From positions 1 to 64,000 of the forward strand of contig JAVTVY010008188.1 in NCBI GenBank assembly GCA_036873755.1: a stretch of DNA of 64,000 nucleotides, in the 5' to 3' direction. The translations under genes were made by a program, and so were the position numbers. This DNA comes from Hanleya hanleyi (lineage: Eukaryota > Mollusca > Polyplacophora > Lepidopleurida > Hanleyidae). The notes below the pieces were generated by a model. The model saw only the letters and a program-made list of their open reading frames with translations, made no database searches and was not told where the DNA came from. This document shows positions 45,481 to 58,112 of this stretch, in pieces. Position 1 is the stretch's first letter. The number at the start of each line of letters is the position of its first letter.

Positions 45481-45690
45481 TAAAGGCCCATTCTCACGAT
45501 GCGATTTGTAGTAACAACTCGGCGGGGGAATTCCCCGATTTGTAGCATGCAACTAATCGCATGAAATAGGACCTGCCCTATTTCATACGACTTGTAGCAT
45601 GCGACTAAAATCGTACGAGTGTTCTCACGACGCAACTGAGTTGTATGCTACAAGTTGTTACTACAAATCGCACCATGAGAATGGGCCTTA
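45481..45690. mobile_element. 210-bp MITE inside the foldback left arm
   Basis: AAGGCCCATTCTCACGATGC at the left is mirrored by CATGAGAATGGGCCTT at the right, with about 37 bp of inverted repeat. The opposite arm of the sister copy lacks it: CTGCACAGCC is followed directly by CAATACATGATTA (reverse of about 55318-55340), giving an empty site. The duplicate MITE is at 50744-50953. Confidence 0.85.
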
Positions 45691-47452
45691 ATACATGATT
45701 ACGCCTTGACGCCAATCAGCCCAAATAGCAAATTTCAGTTTTCATGGAATAATTCAAGAGTAGGCAGCATTAGATTCAAATGTAACATTTATTTATCATG
45801 TTTAGACATAACTAACACATTTTTAGCCTGGTTCAATACCATAATCCTTCATTTTCAGCACAAAAACAGGCTATTTAGCGAAATTTTGCCCAAAAATCAC
45901 TTTCAGTTTGAAAGTCGCTCAAAATTCGATAACTCCTCATACACCCAATTTTGTAGATAAAGCAACCAAAATTGGTCAGAAGTTTCCTTATTAAGTCTTT
46001 TGATAACTGCATGCATCATATTTGTGATTCAGGGTATTGTATGGTGACAAATGTCAACAAAAGTTACCCCTACCCCCAAAAAGCGGCATTAACCAAATTT
46101 GGTTAAATTGGTCTAACTTTAACAGTAAGTCTGGTATGAAGTTGGTTTTGGTGTCTATGCATGGGTTTTTGATACCAAGCTATTCATTGAAACCATAATC
46201 AACCACTTTTGAGCTAACATAATTTGCATAAATTCAAAATGGCCGCCAAAACCTTCAGGTTATGTCATCAGTCAAGAAAGACAAAGACAAAGTAAGTGTT
46301 ACAGTAAGTCCAATAGAGTTTTTTGTATGAATCTGTGGTGTTACAATCATGAAATATCACTGCTTAATCAATGTATGTAGGCCTATACCTATTAAAATTG
46401 ATTAATTTGCATAAATCAATGATGGCAGCCATGTACAGACAAAATTGACAGTGGTTAATTACATGCCCAGGCATGATTAATCGCGATTTTTAACGCAAAC
46501 AAAACTGTTTGAGTACAATCCATCCAGTGATAATCTCTCTCAGAACTACTTGAGAAGGTGCTGCCATCTACCTTAAGGAATCTACAACATCTTAATCAAC
46601 CACTTTTGAGTTAACATAATTTGCATCAATTCAAAATGGCCGCCAAAAGCTCCAGGTTATGTCATCAGTCAAGAAGGACAAAGACAAAGTAAGTGTTACA
46701 GTAAGTCCAATAGAGTTTTTTGTATGGATCTGTGGTGTTACAATCATGAAATATCACTGCTTAATCAATGTACGTAGGCCTATACCTATTCAAATTGATT
46801 AATTTGCATAAATCCAAGATGGCAGCCATGTACAGACAAAATTGACAGTGGTTAATTACATGCCCAGGCATGATTAATCGCGATTTTTAACGCAAACAAA
46901 ACTGTTTGAGTACAATCCATCCAGTGATAATCTCTCTCAGAACTACTTGGGAAGGTGCTGCCAATGTGCTGCCATTGGGAAGGAATCTACAACATCTTGA
47001 AGCCATGAGAATTTCAGGAAGCAGACATTTTGTTTTGGACCTGTTCTTTGTTCGCTTGAGGAGCTACCCATTCGTTCCATGGAAACTGTGCCTTGCCCGA
47101 TGAAAGGGTATAGAGTATGACAACAACCCAAATAGGATTTCAGCAGCAATGTTCATGCCTGATCCTTCTAATTGGTCAACATGCATATCCAATAGGCCTA
47201 TGTTTGTCACGAGGACTATACTCCAGAAGTATTTTTTATTGATAGATACTTGGTATATACCGGATTAATGTAACTTTATCATCTCCATGATTGGTCTTTG
47301 TCATCTTCTGGCACTCTAACATCGTTATATAAGACAATTTGAGTGAAATAAACCTTTAAAAACAATACCTATGAGTAGTAAGTGGTGCCCTCTTTTTTGA
47401 GTTGTTGAACTAAATTTCCACTATTTTCGATGCAGAGTATGTTGAAAATTGC

Positions 47453-47830
47453 TTGAATACAGATAAATATATCACTGTGGCTTATCAATCTTTCACATTT
47501 CATATTTTCAGTATACAATCGGTCCTTGCCACTGGTTGGTTAGACTTAGAGCATCAGTACATCAAGGATTTGTTGGTAACGATCGAATCTGTAACACTCT
47601 CAGGACCGCCTGAAGACATTTCGTTTGATGCGACTCGTTTGATGCGACTGCGACTCGGGAAGAGTCACGCTAAATGCCAAGACCTTTCGCGTTCTGAGCA
47701 GGAAGAAGCTAGAAGTACTCGTTCCCAGGCTGTCCGCCATCCACCGAATAGAGAGATGACCACGACACCTTTACGACAAGTGAAGTGTATTACCTGTGAC
47801 AGTAAATCGCACAAACAATGCGAATCTTAA
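47453..47830 (+). pseudogene. Captured gene fragment in the left arm of foldback copy 1
   Basis: A 125-codon frame contains RSTRSQAVRHPPNRE and RQVKCITCDSKSHKQ, closely matching the minus-strand frame in the right arm (47790-48263). The left version has an internal deletion relative to the right. It is a piece of the same ancestral gene, not an independent gene. Confidence 0.4.
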
Positions 47831-48263
47831 CACGTAACAGGTAACACGTTCGGGTGAAAACATCATCTTGAAACAAGTTTGTCGCAACTAGAAAGGCTGA
47901 AGCACGGCCCGATTCACTGATGCAATATTTTGTGTACTGTTGTTTGTGGGATTTACTGCCACAGATAATACACTTCACTTGTCGTAAGGCTGTTGTGGTC
48001 GTCTCTCTATTCGGTGGATGGAGGACAGCCTGGGAACGAGTACTTCTATCTTCTTCCTGCTCAGAATGCGAAGGGTTTTGGCATTTAGCGAGACTCTTCC
48101 TTTTTCTATAGAGAACAGAAGTTGTTGTGTACTTTTTATAACATTCATTGGTCATATGATAAACAAACTCATCTCCTTTAACTAGCTTAAGTCGCTTGAG
48201 AACTTGATCATTGTGGACGTCACTTGCTTCTCGTATCCTTTTGCAACCGTTAGTTGTGCTCAC
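47790..48263 (-). pseudogene. Fragment of an uncharacterised Cys/His-rich protein in foldback copy 1
   Basis: The 157-codon minus-strand frame has a YHMTNECYKKYT segment, a variable charged middle, KCIICGSKSHK, and a FQDDVFTRTCYL segment. This order (H-x4-C-x3-Y-T, then a CxxCG, then a D-x-V-x-T-R-T-C motif) recalls an uncharacterised protein family frequent in invertebrate genomes and often linked to repeats. A preceding exon-like piece (reverse of about 48300-48450, with a TTTTCAG acceptor) also remains. Degenerate and probably inactive; family assignment is from memory and tentative. Confidence 0.4.
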
Positions 48264-49423
48264 GGTTTTATTCCCTGCGCTTTTCTGGCAGATGATGATT
48301 TAGTCACATCAAACAAACTTCGGGCCGTCCTGAGAGTGTTACAGACTCCATCGTTAACAACAAATCCTTGACGTTGACGCAATCCGAAACTGTTGATGCT
48401 CTAAGTCTAACTAACCAGTGGCAAGGACCGATTGTATACTGAAAATATGAAATGTGAAAGACTGATAAGCCACAGTGATATATTTATCCGTATTTAAGCA
48501 ATTTTCAACACACTATGCATCGAAAATAGTGGAAATTTAGTTCAACAACTCAAAAAAAGAGGGCACCACTTACTAGTCAATGGCTTATTTCACTCAAATT
48601 ATGACATATATAACACTGTTAGAGTGCCAGAAGATGACAAATTACAAGCGTCTTAGTAGTCCGTCATCCATTATTCAGCCGTCGTCCATTAGAGAATATA
48701 AACATAGGCTTGTTTCCTGCAAGAGAGAAGAAGTCAACAGTTTTCAATGATGCCGGCAAGACATCATGATGTTCCAAAAATATCAAATCCGTATCGCTGA
48801 TCAGTATTCTTAATCCATAATATTCGTTTTAAAGACCAATCATGGAGATGTTTTAAAGTTACATTATTCCAGTATATACCAAGTATCTATCAATAAAAAA
48901 TACTTCTGTCGTTTGGCCCTCGTGACAAACATAGGTCTATTGGATATGCATGTTGACAAATTAGAAGGATCAGGAAACAAATTATCATGATATGAACATT
49001 GCTGCTGAAATCCTATTTGGCTTGTTCCTCATACTCTATACCCTTTCATCGGACAAGGCACAGACGCAGTTTCCATAGAACGAATGGGTAGCTCCTCAAG
49101 CGAACAAAGAACAGGTCCAAAACAAAATGTCTGCTTCCTGAAATGCACATGGCTTCAAGATGTTGTAGTTTCCTTAAGGTAGATGGCAGCACCTTCTTAA
49201 GTAGTTGTGAGAGAGATAATCACTGGATGGATTGTACTCAAACAGTTTTGTTTGCGTTAAAAATCGTGATTCATCATGCCGGGGCATGTAATTAACCACT
49301 GTCAATTTTGTCTGTACATGGCTGTCATTTTGAATTTATGCAAATTAATCAATTTGAATAGGTATAGCCTACGTACATTGATTAAGCAGTGATATTTCAG
49401 GATTGTAACACCACAGATCCATA

Positions 49424-50003
49424 CTCGTAAAGTGTTGAAATAACCCGTTAAGTGTGTCCACAGGGACTGCTCTCTAAGTGTTGTCCCTGTGGACATACCT
49501 AAAGGGTTATTTCAACACTTTACGAGTAACTTTCAACACTTTAGTTTTAAGTGTGTAGATACTTCATGTAGGGGCTATTGTCTGAGTCTTTGTGCTGCTG
49601 GAAATGCTCTAGTCTAGACACATTGTTGTCTCCAGACTTGTCTATTGTATGCATTGTCTCGTGAACCTTACATGAAGTATGAACTCTCAAGATCAACACG
49701 CTTCGTGTCAGCTATACACCGGATGTCTACACAGATGTAACAGGACCTCCTGAGCCACAAATTTTGGTCCATCCCCCTTTACTTTTGTAGCCATTGAAAA
49801 ATTGCAATTTGTAATGATTACCTGATTTTTGGACAATACTAACCTTGGTCTTTGACCTCAAGTTTGACAAGCCACACTTCGCTCTTAAGTATCCACCACT
49901 CGCAAAAAGTGCTACTAAATAATAAAGTGTCAATGATATATAGACGGACAAACAGAATGACGAAATTGTCATTCACAGTCGTTTTTTCGCGGGCGTATCA
50001 AAA
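49424..50003 (-). repeat. Inverted copy of segment X between the two duplicated blocks
   Basis: It is the reverse complement of 42870-43453. Junctions show short shared bases: (T)AC at 49424 and AAAA at about 50000-50003. Confidence 0.9.
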
Positions 50004-52715
50004 TGTATTTTGGTTATTGTCCCACCGCACAACAGTGGGTGTCCCAGTGAACCCATATCCGGGGTAAACTGGGACACTTTATTTTTTACTTTTTAAAAAT
50101 GAATTCTGGAGGAAAGTATAACAGATATTTCAGAATTTTTGTTTGATTTTGACATAGTAAGTATTAGTTATAACCAGAGCCTAGAAGGCTACTCTACGAG
50201 ACAATAATAGCAGACATTTTTGCAAAAAAGGTGAAAAATGTCCTAGTCTACCCCAATCACCCCTAGCGCGTTCACATGATACAGACATGATCTAATTAAC
50301 CCTCAGATGATTCGCATGCATGGATACCCTCTTGCATTGAACCCGCCTGGCGATGAGCCCAAAATTTCTTGCCAGCCGGCATATTTTTTAGATCGAAACC
50401 CAAGGCCATGCTTACGTCTCAGGTCAAAAGCGACACTGTAAAACACTGTTCTGATGGAAGTCGTTCCCTCCTATAAATAATGAGTCAACGAGTCATCCTT
50501 CCCACAGCGCATGCACCATTTCGCAGGCTCATTTATCATCCCTGCCTCCAATAGCGGAAGTTGACCTTTACCACATTGCAATGACGTATAGTGGAAATCC
50601 CACGTAGTATAGGCTCTGGGGGGGTTTCTGTGTACATCTCTCTTTTACAGCAAAACTTGGTATTTTCCTGTTCTGTATGTTGAGACCCTTGGAAAAAGTT
50701 TGGGTAACACTCCCAGATCAAGTACGTTTTTTTCTGCACAGCCTAAAGGCCCATTCTCACGATGCGATTTGTAGTAACAACTCGGCGGGGGAATTCCCCG
50801 ATTTGTAGCATGCAACTAATCGCATGAAATAGGACCTGCCCTATTTCATACGACTTGTAGCATGCGACTAAAATCGTACGAGTGTTCTCACGACGCAACT
50901 GAGTTGTATGCTACAAGTTGTTACTACAAATCGCACCATGAGAATGGGCCTTAATACATGATTACGCCTTGACGCCAATCAGCCCAAATAGCAAATTTCA
51001 GTTTTCATGGAATAATTCAAGAGTAGGCAGCATTAGATTCAAATGTAACATTTATTTATCATGTTTAGACATAACTAACACATTTTTAGCCTGGTTCAAT
51101 ACCATAATCCTTCATTTTCAGCACAAAAACAGGCTATTTAGCGAAATTTTGCCCAAAAATCACTTTCAGTTTGAAAGTCGCTCAAAATTCGATAACTCCT
51201 CATACACCCAATTTTGTAGATAAAGCAACCAAAATTGGTCAGAAGTTTCCTTATTAAGTCTTTTGATAACTGCATGCATCATATTTGTGATTCAGGGTAT
51301 TGTATGGTGACAAATGTCAACAAAAGTTACCCCTACCCCCAAAAAGCGGCATTAACCAAATTTGGTTAAATTGGTCTAACTTTAACAGTAAGTCTGGTAT
51401 GAAGTTGGTTTTGGTGTCTATGCATGGGTTTTTGATACCAAGCTATTCATTGAAACCATAATCAACCACTTTTGAGTTAACATAATTTGCATAAATTCAA
51501 AATGGCCGCCAAAACCTTCAGGTTATGTCATCAGTCAAGAAAGACAAAGACAAAGTAAGTGTTACAGTAAGTCCAATAGAGTTTTTTGTATGAATCTGTG
51601 GTGTTACAATCATGAAATATCACTGCTTAATCAATGTATGTAGGCCTATACCTATTAAAATTGATTAATTTGCATAAATCAATGATGGCAGCCATGTACA
51701 GACAAAATTGACAGTGGTTAATTACATGCCCAGGCATGATTAATCGCGATTTTTAACGCAAACAAAACTGTTTGAGTACAATCCATCCAGTGATAATCTC
51801 TCTCAGAACTACTTGAGAAGGTGCTGCCATCTACCTTAAGGAATCTACAACATCTTAATCAACCACTTTTGAGTTAACATAATTTGCATCAATTCAAAAT
51901 GGCCGCCAAAAGCTCCAGGTTATGTCATCAGTCAAGAAGGACAAAGACAAAGTAAGTGTTACAGTAAGTCCAATAGAGTTTTTTGTATGGATCTGTGGTG
52001 TTACAATCATGAAATATCACTGCTTAATCAATGTACGTAGGCCTATACCTATTCAAATTGATTAATTTGCATAAATCCAAGATGGCAGCCATGTACAGAC
52101 AAAATTGACAGTGGTTAATTACATGCCCAGGCATGATTAATCGCGATTTTTAACGCAAACAAAACTGTTTGAGTACAATCCATCCAGTGATAATCTCTCT
52201 CAGAACTACTTGGGAAGGTGCTGCCAATGTGCTGCCATTGGGAAGGAATCTACAACATCTTGAAGCCATGAGAATTTCAGGAAGCAGACATTTTGTTTTG
52301 GACCTGTTCTTTGTTCGCTTGAGGAGCTACCCATTCGTTCCATGGAAACTGTGCCTTGCCCGATGAAAGGGTATAGAGTATGACAACAACCCAAATAGGA
52401 TTTCAGCAGCAATGTTCATGCCTGATCCTTCTAATTGGTCAACATGCATATCCAATAGGCCTATGTTTGTCACGAGGACTATACTCCAGAAGTATTTTTT
52501 ATTGATAGATACTTGGTATATACCGGATTAATGTAACTTTATCATCTCCATGATTGGTCTTTGTCATCTTCTGGCACTCTAACATCGTTATATAAGACAA
52601 TTTGAGTGAAATAAACCTTTAAAAACAATACCTATGAGTAGTAAGTGGTGCCCTCTTTTTTGAGTTGTTGAACTAAATTTCCACTATTTTCGATGCAGAG
52701 TATGTTGAAAATTGC

Positions 52716-53093
52716 TTGAATACAGATAAATATATCACTGTGGCTTATCAATCTTTCACATTTCATATTTTCAGTATACAATCGGTCCTTGCCACTGGTT
52801 GGTTAGACTTAGAGCATCAGTACATCAAGGATTTGTTGGTAACGATCGAATCTGTAACACTCTCAGGACCGCCTGAAGACATTTCGTTTGATGCGACTCG
52901 TTTGATGCGACTGCGACTCGGGAAGAGTCACACTAAATGCCAAGACCTTTCGCGTTCTGAGCAGGAAGAAGCTAGAAGTACTCGTTCCCAGGCTGTCCGC
53001 CATCCACCGAATAGAGAGATGACCACGACAGCTTTACGACAAGTGAAGTGTATTACCTGTGACAGTAAATCGCACAAACAATGCGAATCTTAA
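52716..53093 (+). pseudogene. Captured gene fragment in the left arm of foldback copy 2
   Basis: Same frame as 47453-47830, with two residue changes (HTKCQ for HAKCQ, TTTAL for TTTPL). Confidence 0.4.
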
Positions 53094-53532
53094 CACGTAA
53101 CAGGTAACACGTTCGGGTGAAAACATCATCTTGAAACAAGTTTGTCGCAACTAGAAAGGCTGAAGCACGGCCCGATTCACTGATGCAATATTTTGTGTAC
53201 TGTTGTTTGTGGGATTTACTGCCACAGATAATACACTTCACTTGTCGTAAGGCTGTTGTGGTCGTCTCAGACTCTGTATTCGGTGGATGGAGGACAGCCT
53301 GGGAACGAGTACTTCTATCTTCTTCCTGCTCAGAATGCGAAGGGTTTTGGCATTTAGCGAGACTCTTCCTTTTTCTATAGAGAACAGAAGTTGTTGTGTA
53401 CTTTTTATAACATTCATTGGTCATATGATAAACAAACTCATCTCCTTTAACTAGCTTAAGTCGCTTGAGAACTTGATCATTGTGGACGTCACTTGCTTCT
53501 CGTATCCTTTTGCAACCGTTAGTTGTGCTCAC
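53053..53532 (-). pseudogene. Uncharacterised Cys/His-rich protein fragment in foldback copy 2
   Basis: Same as 47790-48263 but two residues longer because of a 6-bp in-frame insertion (about 53268-53273). It keeps the YHMTNECYKKYT, KCIICG and FTRTC segments. Confidence 0.4.
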
Positions 53533-55459
53533 GGTTTTATTCCCTGCGCTTTTCTGGCAGATGATGATTTAGTCACATCAAACAAACTTCGGGCCGTCTT
53601 GAGAGTGTTACAGACTCCATCGTTAACAACAAATCCTTGACGTTGACGCAATCCGAAACTGTTGATGCTCTAAGTCTAACTAACCAGTGGCAAGGACCGA
53701 TTGTATACTGAAAATATGAAATGTGAAAGACTGATAAGCCACAGTGATATATTTATCCGTATTTAAGCAATTTTCAACACACTATGCATCGAAAATAGTG
53801 GAAATTTAGTTCAACAACTCAAAAAAAGAGGGCACCACTTACTAGTCAATGGCTTATTTCACTCAAATTATGACATATATAACACTGTTAGAGTGCCAGA
53901 AGATGACAAATTACAAGCGTCTTAGTAGTCCGTCATCCATTATTCAGCCGTCGTCCATTAGAGAATATAAACATAGGCTTGTTTCCTGCAAGAGAGAAGA
54001 AGTCAACAGTTTTCAATGATGCCGGCAAGACATCATGATGTTCCAAAAATATCAAATCCGTATCGCTGATCAGTATTCTTAATCCATAATATTCGTTTTA
54101 AAGACCAATCATGGAGATGTTTTAAAGTTACATTATTCCAGTATATACCAAGTATCTATCAATAAAAAATACTTCTGTCGTTTGGCCCTCGTGACAAACA
54201 TAGGTCTATTGGATATGCATGTTGACAAATTAGAAGGATCAGGAAACAAATTATCATGATATGAACATTGCTGCTGAAATCCTATTTGGCTTGTTCCTCA
54301 TACTCTATACCCTTTCATCGGACAAGGCACAGACGCAGTTTCCATAGAACGAATGGGTAGCTCCTCAAGCGAACAAAGAACAGGTCCAAAACAAAATGTC
54401 TGCTTCCTGAAATGCACATGGCTTCAAGATGTTGTAGTTTCCTTAAGGTAGATGGCAGCACCTTCTTAAGTAGTTGTGAGAGAGATAATCACTGGATGGA
54501 TTGTACTCAAACAGTTTTGTTTGCGTTAAAAATCGTGATTCATCATGCCGGGGCATGTAATTAACCACTGTCAATTTTGTCTGTACATGGCTGTCATTTT
54601 GAATTTATGCAAATTAATCAATTTGAATAGGTATAGCCTACGTACATTGATTAAGCAGTGATATTTCAGGATTGTAACACCACAGATCCATACAAAAAAC
54701 TCTATTGGACTTACTGTAACACTTACTTTGTCTTTGTCCTTCTTGACTTAACCTGGAGCTTTTGGCGGCCATTTTGAATTGATGCAAATTAGATCAACTC
54801 AAAAGTGGTTGATTATGGTTCCAATGAATAGCTTGGTATCAAAAACCCATGCATAGACACCAAAACCAACTTCATATCAGACTTACTTTTAAAGCTAGAC
54901 CAATTTAACCAAATTTGGTTAATGTCGCCTTTTGGGGGTAGGGGTAACTTTTGTTGACATTTGATCCCACTCTCACTATACAATACCCTGAATCATGAAT
55001 ATGATGCATGCAGTTATCAAAAGACTTAATAAGGAAAGTTCTTACCAATTTTGGTTGCTTTATCTACAAAATTACGTGTCTGAGGGGTTATCGAATTTTG
55101 AGCGACTTTCAAACTGAAAGTGATTTCGGGGCAAAATTTCGCTAAATAGCGTATTTTTATGCTGAAAATGAAGGTTTATGGTATTGAACCATGCTAAAAA
55201 TATGTTAGTTATGTATAAACATGATAAATAAATGTTACATTTGAATCTAATTCTGTATACCAGTGAATTATTATATGAAAACTCAATTTCAGCATTTTGG
55301 CCGATGTCATAATCATGTATTGGGCTGTGCAGAAAAAATGCACTTGATCTAGGAGTGTTACCCAAACTTTTTCCAATGGTCTCAACATATAGAACAGGAA
55401 AATCCCAAGTTCCAAGTTTTGCTGTAAAAGAGAGATGTACACAGAAACCCCCCAGAGCC

Positions 55460-56460
55460 AGGACTAACGTACGCACGTCGTTCAGTTTGAATCCGGCCGA
55501 ACCACTCCTTCAGTGTTGCACATGAGCGAACTACTTTTCATATGCTCTGTCCAGATAAACAGAGGTATTATGCGGACTTGAAAAGTAATGGAAATGTTCG
55601 GCAAACATATATTTTAACATAAATCCGGTCCAAAAGTCTGACTGGTGGCTGGGGTATTATTAGATCCCCAGCGAGGTGGTTGTGGGGAGGTGTTAATAAC
55701 TAAATTTTCTGTCCGCCGATACCATGGAATTGTATAGAATTCACATGAGCGATTGTGAGAAGACTGGAAATGAACCTTCAGATGCCACATAATTGTGTAC
55801 GACAAAATGATATTACAACTCTGGATATTGACAAATCCTTCTGTTCTCTTGCGTAAATAATAAGCCAAGTGTGGTGTGTCCCTGTCCGTGCATGAGTAGC
55901 GTTTCCTTGTCCATGGGTATGGGCTAGATTAAGTTCGAATTCCGAGTCCGGTTAAATTTCTCAAATTATAAATACCCTCCTGGAAGTCAAATGTGTTTGT
56001 AGCGCGTATGAATGTTTTAAACGGTAAACGGTGTTTCCGGTTTCCGGGTGGATATTGCCGTGTTAATTTCAGGCAATGTATTTTTTCATTGCCCCGATTC
56101 TACATTACTGACTCTAGCAATAATTATTGATTGGCCGAATACCCAACGTCACCGTAATGTTTCAAGTATAAGAGAGCAAACAGCAATTGGTGAGTATACC
56201 ACCATGTTCATGTGGTAACATGATCAAGAACGATTTTCGCTTTGTTCCAGTATTTAGATATTGCGTGATTCAGCTCCCCGAAGCATGCAAAGTGCGATAC
56301 GTAAGTAAGTTGTCGAGGGATAGATATACCCGTTGTCAGTCTTGTTGCGAGAAAGATATTGAAAGAATAAAATGGAAAACAAATACCGGTATAGGCCAAG
56401 CTAAATAATATATAGCCCTCACGAGTACTATAGATATCTAGTATAGGCTGCAGGCACTAT
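55460..56460. other. Intergenic, no supported gene
   Basis: Unique-looking sequence. Frames at 55614-55868 and 56187-56408 have no domain or splice support. Confidence 0.4.
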
Positions 56461-56985
56461 AAGGTAACGCGGGTTAACTTTGACAGTGAGACAACTTTGA
56501 CACCCTTTTGTTTTAGTTATATTGGCATATTGTTACAGCTCATAGACAGTTATCTCATCTTTATATATAAGATGCTGTTATCTGCTGAGGCAGCAGGGGG
56601 TAGATGGTCAGCCATGTGACACTCTTCATAAGATGGCCACTTAACATGTAGTTGGCACTGGTGTAACTTTTAAAAGTTTGACACAAAAACTTTTATGGTG
56701 AAGATCTGCAATGTTTCGAGTTTATAGTAAAAAATTACTATTTTAGAAGTAGTAATCATTGATATAGTAGCTTTATCCAATTCTTTCTTGTTGCCACTAT
56801 TTTCAGTAATTTTGCGTATTTCGGGTAACTTTGACACCACGTTCACCACTGCTTCCCATGAAGATGCCAAAGTTACTCCAGCTCAACATGTCAAATTTAC
56901 CCCAGCTGGTTTGCTATGACTTTGATGATGCATGTCAATGTTACCCCAGGGCATTCACCATGGGGTAACATTGACACATCTTCTT
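56461..56985. repeat. Block with repeated GGGTAACTTTGACA motifs
   Basis: About seven variants occur in both orientations (near 56471, 56489, 56823, 56868, 56889, 56937 and 56964). The layout, a GGGGTA-n-GACA motif scattered and inverted within about 500 bp, is like that of the GGGGTACAGTGGGACA element, so it is probably a related type of MITE. Confidence 0.5.
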
Positions 56986-57600
56986 CAAATTTACATGCAA
57001 TAAATCTGTGGTTATCACATTAACACGTAGAACAGGTCCAAATGCATCCAGTGTGGACTCTTATTGGTACCCAGTGTTGACATAGTGTGGTTCTGGTCTC
57101 CAAATCAGCTTAGAGATAAAGTTGTATCAAAGTTCACTCGTTTACCTTATATATTACGGTAATTAAATCATTTAAAATATATATATATTTTTTCATTTCA
57201 TATTCCTGTATTTCTCGGGTGAATTTGACTTTATTTTCATATTCCTGTATTTCTCGGGTAAATTCATGTTGGGCTATTATATTACCCAGGTTGTATTGTT
57301 TGACACGTGTAGATCAATTTGAAATTCTTATACTTAAATGTGTGAAGCCTGATTGACAGTCTCAATAACTAAAATTACGCACAAAATGTATGTAAATATG
57401 ATGTTTTATTTTATTTTATTTTTTATTTTTCTTCTTTCAATATCTTCCTCGTGTCCAGAATGAGGAGTGGGTGATTTTTTTTTCTGGACCATACTCAAAA
57501 CCAAATTTGATTAATCAGATTTTCGGGTTTTAATCCCCCATGAAGAGAATTATCTAACTGTATTAATATCTCAACAAATGAAATTGTAGCCAAGTTGACA
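56986..57600. repeat. AT-rich spacer with a short direct duplication
   Basis: TTCATATTCCTGTATTTCTC followed by GGGT(G/A)AATT occurs twice near 57197 and 57236. (TA)n near 57178. No gene. Confidence 0.5.
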
Positions 57601-57603
57601 TGG

Positions 57604-58112
57604 CTTCGTTCGCACTACACTTAGCCATGAGTCCTCTTCATGAACTTACATGTACACTCCGGGATCACGGCTCCATGGGTCGTTCGGCTCTATCCGGCAA
57701 TAAAACAACTCATCCCAACTCTCTGTCTATTAGATTTATTGAGTCGGCAAAGAGTGTGTTTGCCGTGAAGAGCTCATCCGTCTGCAATCAGCCTTCAAAC
57801 ATCTACGGCCGGTTGGACTTCCGCCATTACCTTCGTACGGGTCACGTGATCCCCCGATACGTTGCCAATCACGTGACACGTACGAATTTAATGGAGGAGA
57901 AATTCAATCGGCCGTTGATGTTCGAAGACTGATTGCAGACGGATGAGCTCTTCATGGCAATCAAACCCTTTTACAAACTCGATAAAGCCAATATAGGCAG
58001 AGAGTTGGGATGGGTTGTTTTATTGCCGGATAGAGCTGAACGATCCATGGAGCCGTGTGATCCCGGATTGTACATGTAAGTCCATGAAGAGGACTCATGG
58101 CTAAGTGTAGGA
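57604..58112. repeat. Near-complete 510-bp palindrome
   Basis: Arms of about 250 bp mirror each other almost to the centre (about 57862): CACTTAGCCATGAGTCCTCT at the left returns as AGAGGACTCATGGCTAAGTG at the right, and CGTACGGGTCACGTGAT opposes ATCACGTGACACGTACG near the middle. Arm identity is roughly 85-90%. The 110-codon frame 57600-57932 runs across it but shows no domain. Confidence 0.85.

Larger units (their letters stand above)
44737..49424. repeat. Large direct duplication, copy 1
   Basis: This 4.7-kb segment is repeated 5263 bp downstream at 50000-54693. I noticed only a handful of substitutions (for example near 46214, 47669, 47767 and 48335) and one 6-bp insertion in copy 2 near 53270. 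It contains part of the MITE-like element and most of a foldback element. Confidence 0.9.
45349..49424. mobile_element. Long foldback element, copy 1 (right arm cut off)
   Basis: The left arm (from GGCTCTGGGGGGG at 45349 to about 47850) and the right arm (about 47900-49424, inverted) mirror each other. The arm text TATCCAATAGGCCTATGTTTG reappears reversed as CAAACATAGGTCTATTGGATA near 48930. The right arm stops at ATAC|TCGTAAAG where segment X begins. The left arm has a tandem duplication of about 397 bp (from 46197 and 46594). Confidence 0.8.
50000..54693. repeat. Large direct duplication, copy 2
   Basis: Near-identical to 44737-49424 at a constant offset of 5263 bp (5269 bp after the 6-bp insertion). 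It holds the third, partial copy of the GGGGTACA-type element at its left end. Confidence 0.9.
50612..55459. mobile_element. Long foldback element, copy 2 (complete, about 4.85 kb)
   Basis: Here the right arm continues past 54693 to CAGAGCC at 55459, so both ends are visible: GGCTCTGGGGGGGTTTCTGT at the left and ACAGAAACCCCCCAGAGCC at the right. Arms are about 2.3 kb each and roughly 90% alike. The left arm has the MITE (50744-50953) and the 397-bp duplication, both absent from the right arm. The element end GGCTCTG is mirrored exactly; a target duplication is not evident. Confidence 0.8.
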
